The notes beneath the pieces are model-generated. The model was not told where the DNA came from. It worked only from the letters and a program-made list of their open reading frames with translations, and did not search any database. 5,458 nucleotides of DNA from an uncultured Bacteroidota bacterium (lineage in GTDB: Bacteria; Bacteroidota; Bacteroidia; Flavobacteriales; Flavobacteriaceae): positions 1 to 5,458 of the forward strand of contig CAIRNC010000534.1 in NCBI GenBank assembly GCA_903879875.1, read 5' to 3'. This document shows, one piece after another, positions 1 to 4,820 of the stretch (the stretch's first letter is position 1; every line of letters begins with the position of its first letter). The position numbers and the translations under genes are program-made.

Positions 1-152
1 ACGAGGTCTTTATTTATAGCAAAATCAAGCCCAAGAATGGCTTTCATTACATATAAAGGAGAAGTTCCAATGTCTCCATAAATAATTCCTAAACTAACTA
101 ATAAACCTGCGATAGTCCATTTACTATGGAGACTATGATGTGGAGTGCTCAT
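1..152 (-). CDS. kup: KUP-family potassium uptake transporter, N-terminal fragment cut by the window edge
   Basis: This is the start of a Kup (TrkD) potassium transporter, an inner-membrane K+ importer (K+/H+ symport in characterised members). Only 50 codons are visible, reading leftward from an ATG at 152. After a short polar N-terminus rich in His and Ser, residues 14-35 form the first membrane segment with the family hallmark GIIYGDIGTSPLYV (residues 22-35). That signature is close to diagnostic for KUP proteins, which usually exceed 600 residues, so more than 90% of the gene lies outside the window. The helicase gene ends 66 bp upstream on the same strand, and a TAnnTTTG-like element sits in that gap, so kup may have its own promoter. 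The ATG is the natural start because the hallmark begins about 20 residues later, as is usual in the family. Nothing in the visible part looks broken. Confidence 0.93.
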   Translation of the reverse strand, partial: MSTPHHSLHSKWTIAGLLVSLGIIYGDIGTSPLYVMKAILGLDFAINKDL

Positions 153-170
153 AAATGTTATTTAAAGGCG

Positions 171-178
171 CAAATTTA
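171..178 (-). promoter_or_regulatory. Possible Bacteroidota -7 element upstream of kup
   Basis: On the minus strand this reads TAAATTTG, a full match to the Bacteroidota -7 consensus TAnnTTTG. It would place a transcription start roughly 10-15 nt before the kup ATG. I found no TTG-type -33 element at the usual 17-23 bp spacing, and the surroundings are very AT-rich, so this is only suggestive. Confidence 0.35.
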
Positions 179-218
179 ATTAATTTTAAGATATTATTGG
201 CTTTTTTAAGAAAGTCAT

Positions 219-1472
219 TTAGTACCAACGTTTTTTATTTTGTTTTGACGTATTCGATTTTCTCGATTTGTGTGCACCACCGCTTCTGTTTGAATTGTTT
301 GCTGCGGCCGCAGGAGCCGTTTCAGGCGATCCCGAATGCCATGGGTAAGGATGGTTCGAAACCGTTTCTACGTCAACTTTTATTAATTTCTGTATGTCTT
401 TCCAATACGGATGTTCGTCTTTACTGCAAAAAGAAATTGCAATTCCTCCATTTCCAGCTCGACCTGTTCTACCAATACGATTAACGTAGGTTTCAGGAAT
501 GTTAGGCAAATCAAAATTAATTACGAAAGGCAACTGGTCAATATCAATTCCTCTAGCCGCAATATCAGTGGCTACAAGAACACCCACTTCTTTATTTTTA
601 AACGCATCTAATACTCTTTGTCGAGCGTTTTGCGATTTATCTCCGTGAATGGCTTCTGCAGCAATACCGTTTTTACGCAAGGCTTTTACAACATTATCCG
701 CTCCGTGTTTGGTTCTTGAAAATACCAAAACGTCCGATAGATTATCGTTTTTTATCAAATGATAGAGTAGGTTTCTTTTTTCTGTTTTTTCAACAAAATA
801 AACTTTTTGTTCTACATTTTCAGCGGTTGATGAAACCGGTGAAACTGATACAGTTGCTGGATTTTTAAGAAACATCTCAGCCAATTCCCTAATGGCTATC
901 GGCATTGTTGCCGAAAACAGTAAGGTTTGACGGTTGTTAGGAGTCAGCTTTACAATTTTTTTCACATCATTTACAAAACCCATATCCAACATTTGATCGG
1001 CTTCATCAAGCACTAAGGCATGCAAATGGTCTAAATCTATAAATCCTTGTTTGTGCAAGTCGAGTAATCGGCCAGGGGTTGCAATAAGAATGTCCACACC
1101 TTTTTTTAGGGTATCTACTTGTGGCACTTGCGATACTCCACCAAAAATGGTTAATTGCGTAAGGTTGGTGTATTTGCCATATTGATCAAAATTTTGTCCA
1201 ATTTGAACCGCTAATTCTCTAGTAGGAGTCACTACTAAGCAACGAATCACTTTGGCTTTTTTGGACGAACCAACTATTCGATGCAGTTGGTGTATAATTG
1301 GAATAGCAAATGCAGCTGTTTTTCCAGTTCCAGTTTGTGCACAACCGATTAAATCTCGTCCTTCGAGAACTAATGGTATGGCTTGTTGTTGGATAGGAGT
1401 GGGTTCTAAATAGCCTAATTCAAATACGGCTTTTTGGATGCTTTTAGAAAGCGATAAATCTTCAAATAACAT
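219..1472 (-). CDS. rhlE: RhlE-like DEAD-box ATP-dependent RNA helicase
   Basis: This 417-residue DEAD-box RNA helicase remodels RNA in the cytoplasm using ATP (ribosome assembly, RNA decay or cold adaptation in relatives). All core motifs are visible, numbered from the ATG at 1472: upstream aromatic F3, Q motif PTPIQ 24-28, Walker A AQTGTGKT 45-52, PTRELA 83-88, TPGR 132-135, DEAD 156-159, SAT 187-189, ATDIAARGID 301-310 and motif VI RIGRTGR 332-338. The tail after about residue 375 is low-complexity and basic (Ala/Asn/Ser, then Lys/Arg), typical of an RNA-binding extension. An in-frame ATG at 1505 would add 11 lysine-rich residues. I prefer 1472 because RhlE proteins start just before the FxDL motif and because the likely promoter at 1516-1523 would leave almost no leader for 1505. 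Motif VI has Asn331 where His is usual. The RhlE assignment is at subfamily level; DeaD or CshA-type names are alternatives. Confidence 0.93.
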   Translation of the reverse strand: MLFEDLSLSKSIQKAVFELGYLEPTPIQQQAIPLVLEGRDLIGCAQTGTGKTAAFAIPIIHQLHRIVGSSKKAKVIRCLVVTPTRELAVQIGQNFDQYGKYTNLTQLTIFGGVSQVPQVDTLKKGVDILIATPGRLLDLHKQGFIDLDHLHALVLDEADQMLDMGFVNDVKKIVKLTPNNRQTLLFSATMPIAIRELAEMFLKNPATVSVSPVSSTAENVEQKVYFVEKTEKRNLLYHLIKNDNLSDVLVFSRTKHGADNVVKALRKNGIAAEAIHGDKSQNARQRVLDAFKNKEVGVLVATDIAARGIDIDQLPFVINFDLPNIPETYVNRIGRTGRAGNGGIAISFCSKDEHPYWKDIQKLIKVDVETVSNHPYPWHSGSPETAPAAAANNSNRSGGAHKSRKSNTSKQNKKRWY

Positions 1473-1515
1473 AAATTGTTTTTTTATGTGCTCTTTTTTA
1501 TGCACAAATAGGGCA

Positions 1516-1523
1516 CAAATATA
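1516..1523 (-). promoter_or_regulatory. Likely -7 promoter element of the helicase gene
   Basis: The minus strand reads TATATTTG, an exact TAnnTTTG match. The expected transcription start is near 1508-1512, giving a leader of about 36-40 nt to the ATG at 1472 but only a few bases to the ATG at 1505. The 9-mer TATTTGTGC overlapping this element is repeated 11 bp downstream (minus-strand copies at 1513-1521 and 1502-1510). No clear TTG -33 element is visible. Confidence 0.5.
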
Positions 1524-1578
1524 GTCTTATTATTTTAAGTGCAGTATTAAAATTGCTTCACGTAAGGGTGCTATTTAT

Positions 1579-1696
1579 TTATTGCATTATGCTTTAGGCA
1601 ATAGACCATAAGCCAATTTATGGAAATCAATGTTTTAATCCTATTAGAAATTCTAATTTTTGCATATTGCTTAAAGCTTATTGCTTAAAGCGTTTT
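1579..1696. repeat. Inverted pair of heptanucleotide arrays in the usp-helicase intergenic region
   Basis: Five consecutive 7-bp units at 1579-1613 each end in GC or AC (consensus roughly nwTAdGC). Five more at 1662-1696 each begin with GC, so they are the same type of unit in the opposite orientation. On the minus strand the second array reads as alternating TTTAAGC and AATAAGC-like units. The right array also contains an exact 13-bp direct repeat, TATTGCTTAAAGC, at 1665-1677 and 1679-1691. The arrays are 48 bp apart, and the spacer holds the perfect palindrome ATTAGAA-A-TTCTAAT (1643-1657). The right array starts 6 bp past the usp stop codon, so it would lie in the 3' end of the usp transcript and could fold there. 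The 7-bp period is seen directly; any function is unknown. The gap between usp and the helicase ATG at 1472 holds nothing else except the helicase promoter. Confidence 0.8.
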
Positions 1697-1702
1697 ATGG
1701 GT

Positions 1703-2542
1703 TTATTTAGAATGCAATGCCAACAATGGAATTTTTAAGTGGAAAGATAGTTTTTTGGTCAAACTTTTATGAAAAAGACCTTCAAAGAAACCGCGTTCTA
1801 TATTTAAAATAGCAAGCATATTGATTTTATGAATGTCAATAAAATCAATGATGGTTTCTTCAACGGCATCGCTTTCTATAACATGAAAATGGATATTTTT
1901 GTCTTTAAAATTGATTTTCCATTCTTCAAGAATCAACTCGTTTACTTCGGAATCGGATGTTTTTACATACAAGCAATCAATTTGAGCATCAAATGGTTTG
2001 GCAATTTCAATTACTTTTTTCAAAGCATTAAAATCGTCACTAGTGAATTGAGTAGTAAAAGCGATTTTTTTAATGGGTTCATAGAGCGTTTCTTCAGGAA
2101 TACCGAGAACAATTGCTTTTGTACTCGACATTATACTTGCCGTTGCGGAACCTATAAATAGTGCTTCCAATCGATTGGTCGTTTTGTTCGCCATAACGAC
2201 ATAATCAACATTTTCGTCTTCAATTAATTGCAACATATTTGAAACCAAATCACCTTCTAAAAGCACACTTTTAATAGAAATAGCACCAAGATGATGCGTA
2301 TCGGCAATTTTTCTAAGTGCAGGAATCTGGTCTTTAAAATTCTCAAAATTAATTAAATCAATACCTTCGTATACTTCATTTCTATAGATGGGCATGTCAA
2401 CGAAATTGGTATCTACAATCGGCATTTCATAATTGTGCAATACTATAATTTCTCCTTTTATGTTTTTTGCAAGGTGCAACGCATACACAAAAGCATGCAT
2501 TGATGCTGGAGAAAAATCGGTAGGAAATAATATCTTTTTCAT
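1703..2542 (-). CDS. Tandem UspA-domain universal stress protein
   Basis: This 279-residue protein has two universal stress protein domains in one chain, an arrangement common in Bacteroidota. Domain 1 spans about residues 1-148, with the start MKKILFPTDFSP (D9 at the nucleotide-site position) and the core strands IIVLHNYE (32-39) and VDYVVMANK (112-120). Domain 2 spans about 155-279 and ends with FFEGLFHKSLTKKL then IPLLALH, the usual C-terminal Usp strand. Usp proteins are cytoplasmic and linked to survival under starvation, redox or envelope stress; the specific role here cannot be read from sequence. In domain 1 the ATP-binding pattern G-2x-G-9x-G-(S/T) appears as A118, T121, G131, S132, so two of three glycines are missing and ATP binding may be weak or absent. 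The ATG at 2542 gives the standard N-terminus. The gene is divergent from mnmE. Confidence 0.92.
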   Translation of the reverse strand: MKKILFPTDFSPASMHAFVYALHLAKNIKGEIIVLHNYEMPIVDTNFVDMPIYRNEVYEGIDLINFENFKDQIPALRKIADTHHLGAISIKSVLLEGDLVSNMLQLIEDENVDYVVMANKTTNRLEALFIGSATASIMSSTKAIVLGIPEETLYEPIKKIAFTTQFTSDDFNALKKVIEIAKPFDAQIDCLYVKTSDSEVNELILEEWKINFKDKNIHFHVIESDAVEETIIDFIDIHKINMLAILNIERGFFEGLFHKSLTKKLSFHLKIPLLALHSK

Positions 2543-2581
2543 GATGCTTTTTATTAAGTGAATCGACTCATTATTATACTA

Positions 2582-2589
2582 TAAAGGTA
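2582..2589 (-). promoter_or_regulatory. Weak candidate -7 element upstream of the usp gene
   Basis: The minus strand reads TACCTTTA, seven of eight positions of TAnnTTTG. It lies about 40 bp before the usp ATG. The nearest upstream TTG is about 34 bp away, too far for a normal -33 element, so this is a tentative call in an AT-rich divergent region. Confidence 0.25.
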
Positions 2590-2663
2590 GGGAATAATAA
2601 TAGGATAATAAATGATTTTATACCAATAATTGAAACCCTTTTGACCCGTATGACAAAATGGAA

Positions 2664-2696
2664 TTGTTTATACTATTTCATTTTTAGTTACTTTTG
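2664..2696 (+). promoter_or_regulatory. Promoter of mnmE (TTG -33 element and TACTTTTG -7 element)
   Basis: TTG at 2664-2666 and TACTTTTG at 2689-2696 are separated by 22 bp, matching the Bacteroidota housekeeping promoter layout (TTG, 17-23 bp, TAnnTTTG). The predicted start of transcription is about 2700-2704, giving a short A-rich leader to the ATG at 2718. This is the best-formed promoter in the window. It also rules out the upstream in-frame TTG at 2694 as a start codon, since that TTG lies inside the -7 element. Confidence 0.65.
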
Positions 2697-2717
2697 CAAA
2701 ATAAAAGAAAATCATTT

Positions 2718-4127
2718 ATGATCAATCAAGAGGCAATTGTAGCATTAGCATCACCATCAGGAGCGGGAGCCATTGCCGTTATTCGCGTTTCTGGTACAAA
2801 TGCCATTGCCATTGGAAATACTGTTTTTCGGTCGGTTAAAGGAAAAGACATGACCAAACAAAAATCGCATACACTGCATTTAGGTCATATTGTTGACGAT
2901 ACCAAAACCTTAGATCAAGTGTTATTGTCTGTTTTTAAAGGCCCTAACTCCTATACAGGCGAAGATACCATTGAAATTTCGTGTCACGGTTCGAGTTACA
3001 TTCAACAACAAATCATCCAATTATTGATTAGAAAAGGGTGCCGTATGGCGAATGCGGGCGAATTTACTTTGCGTTCTTTCTTGAACGGAAAAATGGATTT
3101 ATCGCAAGCCGAAGCCGTTGCCGATTTGATTTCGTCGGATAATGAAGCGTCACATCAAATAGCGATGCAACAAATGCGGGGTGGTTTTTCCAATGAAATT
3201 GCGCAACTGCGACAAGAATTACTCAATTTTGCCTCACTCATTGAGTTAGAATTGGACTTTGCCGAAGAAGATGTAGCCTTTGCTGACAGAACCCAGTTTC
3301 GGGAATTATTGAACCGAATTGAATTTGTACTCAAACGATTAATCGATTCTTTTGCTGTTGGAAACGTCATTAAAAACGGAATCCCTGTTGCCATTGTGGG
3401 CGAACCCAATGTTGGAAAATCGACTTTATTAAACGCTTTATTGAACGAAGAACGCGCCATCGTTTCACATATTGCGGGCACTACACGTGACACCATTGAA
3501 GACGAATTGGTGATTGGCGGCATTGGTTTTCGATTCATCGACACGGCTGGCATCCGTGAAACTGAAGATCATATCGAAAGCATCGGCATCAAAAAGACAT
3601 TTGAAAAAATAGAGCAAGCGCAGGTGGTTTTATTATTGGTTGACGGTTATCGGTTGACGGTTGATGGATTAACAGTCGTTAAAATTGAAATTGAAAAGAT
3701 ACGAAATCAGTATCCTTTAAAACCAATAGTAATCATTATCAATAAAAAAGATTTAATTCCGACTGAAAATCATTCCATTATATCCCAAGAACTAACAACC
3801 GACAACCATCAACCGACAACCCTATTTATTTCTGCTAAAAACAATATTGGAATCGACGCACTCAAGAACCAATTGCTTTCGTTTGTTAATACTGGTGCTT
3901 TGCGCAACAACGAAACGATTGTAACCAACACCCGCCATTATGATTCGTTACTGAAAGCGTTGGACGAAATCCAGAAAGTGAAGTTTGGTTTAGAAACCAA
4001 TTTGTCAAGCGACCTCATGGCTTTAGACATTCGAGAAGCCTTGTATCATTTTGGACTTATCACCGGTGAAGTCACAAATGACGAGCTTTTAGGGAATATT
4101 TTCGCTAACTTTTGTATCGGTAAATAA
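2718..4127 (+). CDS. mnmE: tRNA uridine-5-carboxymethylaminomethyl(34) synthesis GTPase MnmE
   Basis: MnmE (TrmE) works with MnmG to install the carboxymethylaminomethyl group, or its aminomethyl form, at the C5 position of wobble uridine 34 in certain tRNAs. It is a cytoplasmic K+-stimulated GTPase that dimerises through its N-terminal folate-binding domain. The 469 residues are complete: an N-terminal domain (about 1-118, start MINQEAIVALASPSGAGAIA), a helical domain and a G domain. G-domain motifs are G1 GEPNVGKS 228-235, G2 within GTTRD 254-258, G3 DTAG 275-278, G4 NKKD 342-345 and G5 SAK 372-374. The C-terminus is the family signature CIGK with Cys466. Two loops of the G domain (about residues 307-318 and 358-368) are encoded by inverted 7-bp repeat arrays, giving unusual peptides such as LTVDGLTV and TTDNHQPTT. 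All catalytic motifs are intact, so the enzyme is probably functional. The ATG at 2718 is chosen because it lies just downstream of the promoter and gives the family N-terminus. Confidence 0.97.
   Translation: MINQEAIVALASPSGAGAIAVIRVSGTNAIAIGNTVFRSVKGKDMTKQKSHTLHLGHIVDDTKTLDQVLLSVFKGPNSYTGEDTIEISCHGSSYIQQQIIQLLIRKGCRMANAGEFTLRSFLNGKMDLSQAEAVADLISSDNEASHQIAMQQMRGGFSNEIAQLRQELLNFASLIELELDFAEEDVAFADRTQFRELLNRIEFVLKRLIDSFAVGNVIKNGIPVAIVGEPNVGKSTLLNALLNEERAIVSHIAGTTRDTIEDELVIGGIGFRFIDTAGIRETEDHIESIGIKKTFEKIEQAQVVLLLVDGYRLTVDGLTVVKIEIEKIRNQYPLKPIVIIINKKDLIPTENHSIISQELTTDNHQPTTLFISAKNNIGIDALKNQLLSFVNTGALRNNETIVTNTRHYDSLLKALDEIQKVKFGLETNLSSDLMALDIREALYHFGLITGEVTNDELLGNIFANFCIGK
3638..3672 (+). repeat. 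Heptanucleotide array (GGTTnnn units) inside mnmE, left arm
   Basis: Four consecutive 7-bp units of the form GGTT(G/A)(A/T)(C/T) occupy 3638-3665, followed by a decayed fifth unit, GGATTAA. They encode residues of about 307-318, directly after the hydrophobic strand that ends in VDG, in the loop between G3 and G4. Because three units equal seven codons, the peptide partly repeats (VDG, then TVDG and LTV). Confidence 0.8.
3790..3821 (-). repeat. Heptanucleotide array inside mnmE, right arm in opposite orientation
   Basis: On the plus strand this reads as units of the form AAC(C/T)nnn: AACTAAC, then AACCGAC, AACCATC and AACCGAC, ending in AACC. On the minus strand it is GGTTnnn, the same unit type as 3638-3672. 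Comparing 3638-3665 with the reverse complement of 3794-3821 gives 22 of 28 matching positions by hand count. It encodes residues of about 358-368 (TTDNHQPTT) in the loop between G4 NKKD and G5 SAK. Confidence 0.8.
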
Positions 4128-4171
4128 TAATTCCCAAAATCCTAAAAAATAATAATTTCCTTTTAAATTAT

Positions 4172-4275
4172 ATCGTCACTTCAAGTGATTTTCTATTTTA
4201 AAAACGCTAGTTTTTGAAATAGAAAATAGTATCGAGAACCTATGAAAAGCATAAGTGTAAATTGCTTCTCGATAC
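4172..4275. repeat. Compound palindromic intergenic element downstream of mnmE
   Basis: Three palindromes follow each other without gaps. First is TCACTTCAAGTGA, a perfect odd palindrome at 4176-4188. Second is an 18-bp stem, 4188-4205 paired with 4210-4227 around the loop GCTA, with one pair that is U-G in the plus-strand RNA. Third is GTATCGAGAA at 4229-4238 paired perfectly with TTCTCGATAC at 4266-4275 around a 27-nt loop. There is no T-run after the 18-bp stem, so it is not a classic intrinsic terminator, although it could end or protect the mnmE transcript. The words CGTCACTTC(G/A)AGTGA, TATCGAGAA and TTCTCGATAC match my memory of an abundant dispersed intergenic repeat in Flavobacterium genomes. 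That identification is from memory and unverified. Confidence 0.75.
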
Positions 4276-4372
4276 ATTATTTATATAACAGATAATCGCA
4301 ATTTTAAAAAATAACTTTTGAAGAGACGCCCTGTTGAAAATCATATTTAAGAAGTCCAATAAAAAAATACAA

Positions 4373-4400
4373 AACTTATAACCTTATAAACCAATAACCC
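4373..4400. repeat. Degenerate run of AACCnnn-like units
   Basis: AAC triplets recur at 4373, 4380, 4389 and 4396, giving spacings of 7, 9 and 7 bp and units such as AACTTAT and AACCAAT. This resembles the AACCnnn form of the right arm inside mnmE but is short and irregular, so it may be a decayed array or chance in AT-rich DNA. Confidence 0.35.
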
Positions 4401-4414
4401 ACTACTTTCTCTCA

Positions 4415-4503
4415 TACTTCGTGACCAACAAAATATTTTTTAAATGAATCGGTCACAATGTTGTGTCCGTTTTATATTTTACAAAAAAAGTGGTCACAAA
4501 GTA
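4415..4503. repeat. 89-bp near-symmetric element with terminal inverted repeats and a central palindrome
   Basis: The left end TACTTCGTGACCA (4415-4427) and right end TGGTCACAAAGTA (4491-4503) are inverted repeats matching at 12 of 13 positions. Midway between them lies an imperfect palindrome, GGTCACAATGTTGTGTCC (4451-4468; 7 of 8 arm positions match). Its centre at 4459.5 is within 1 bp of the centre of the ends. Four half-sites related to GGTCACAA are therefore placed symmetrically, the outer ones about 36 bp from the centre. The ends are bounded by TA on both sides, which would fit a TA target duplication of a very small non-autonomous element. A multi-site operator is an alternative reading. 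It encodes no protein. Confidence 0.6.
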
Positions 4504-4619
4504 AATCAGAATAGAATAATAAACTTGGAAACCTAAAAATCAATAAAATTCCATTCCAATTGGCTTCACCATATACAATGCAACAATAACTTTATTTTGT
4601 TTGATTTCGCTCCAAACCA

Positions 4620-4652
4620 CTTTAAATAAAAATCAAGACTTTTTATTTAAAG
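4620..4652. repeat. Perfect 13-bp inverted repeat (hairpin)
   Basis: CTTTAAATAAAAA (4620-4632) is followed by the 7-nt loop TCAAGAC and then its exact complement TTTTTATTTAAAG (4640-4652). All 13 pairs match, but only the outermost pair is G-C. No recognised gene ends nearby, so it is not clearly a terminator; it lies about 170 bp ahead of cphA. Confidence 0.7.
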
Positions 4653-4683
4653 GGAATATATTTTGATATTTAATTTAAAATTT

Positions 4684-4703
4684 CTATTTTGGTTGCAAAA
4701 TAG
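4684..4703. promoter_or_regulatory. Operator-like palindrome upstream of cphA
   Basis: CTATTTTG (4684-4691) and CAAAATAG (4696-4703) are perfect inverted copies separated by GTTG. The site lies about 35-65 bp upstream of the candidate -7 elements of cphA, a plausible position for a dimeric regulator. It could also form a small hairpin. No specific regulator is implied by the sequence. Confidence 0.4.
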
Positions 4704-4737
4704 TAAAGCTTTTAACAAAAACCTTTCTCTTTATTAA

Positions 4738-4757
4738 GTTATTTTTGGTTATTTTTG
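4738..4757 (+). promoter_or_regulatory. Tandem -7-like elements upstream of cphA
   Basis: The decamer GTTATTTTTG occurs twice in direct succession (4738-4747 and 4748-4757). Each copy contains TATTTTTG, an exact match to TAnnTTTG. Either would give a cphA leader of roughly 60-75 nt. I found no TTG -33 element at standard spacing for either copy, so promoter function is only probable. Confidence 0.45.
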
Positions 4758-4820
4758 AAACCATAATATTTCAACATTCTAATTATCAAATTATTAATAC
4801 AACCCTAATTTCCCTATAAT

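Larger units (their letters stand above)
4128..4820. other. 693-bp intergenic region without a recognisable gene, rich in palindromes
   Basis: No open reading frame of convincing length or composition lies between the mnmE stop and the cphA start on either strand, and no tRNA-like cloverleaf or known riboswitch is apparent. The region is very AT-rich and contains several separate inverted repeats or symmetric elements (4172-4275, 4415-4503, 4620-4652, 4684-4703), a degenerate heptad run (4373-4400) and a tandem decamer (4738-4757), each listed separately. The remaining stretches (about 4276-4372 and 4504-4619) show nothing I can identify. Confidence 0.7.

Noticed and set aside
155..611. Plus-strand open frames overlapping the 3' half of the helicase
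   Set aside because: They lie antisense to a strongly supported helicase gene and encode low-complexity sequence with no recognisable domain.
1579..1696. CRISPR array
   Set aside because: The units are 7 bp, contiguous, degenerate and in two orientations, with no spacers or cas genes.
1829..2161. Plus-strand 110-codon open frame
   Set aside because: It is antisense to the usp gene, and its Phe/Asn/Ile-rich translation is typical of a shadow frame.
2694..2717. Upstream TTG start adding eight residues to MnmE
   Set aside because: The TTG lies inside the TACTTTTG -7 element and upstream of the expected transcription start; the ATG at 2718 gives the family N-terminus.
3155..3553. Minus-strand 132-codon open frame
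   Set aside because: It is a Ser/Asn-rich shadow of the mnmE G-domain region with no independent start context.
4188..4227. Classic intrinsic terminator of mnmE
   Set aside because: The 18-bp stem is AT-rich and has no following T-run on either strand; it is better described as part of a palindromic repeat.
4758..4820. Riboswitch in the cphA leader
   Set aside because: The leader is short and AT-rich and shows no recognisable aptamer or expression-platform structure.
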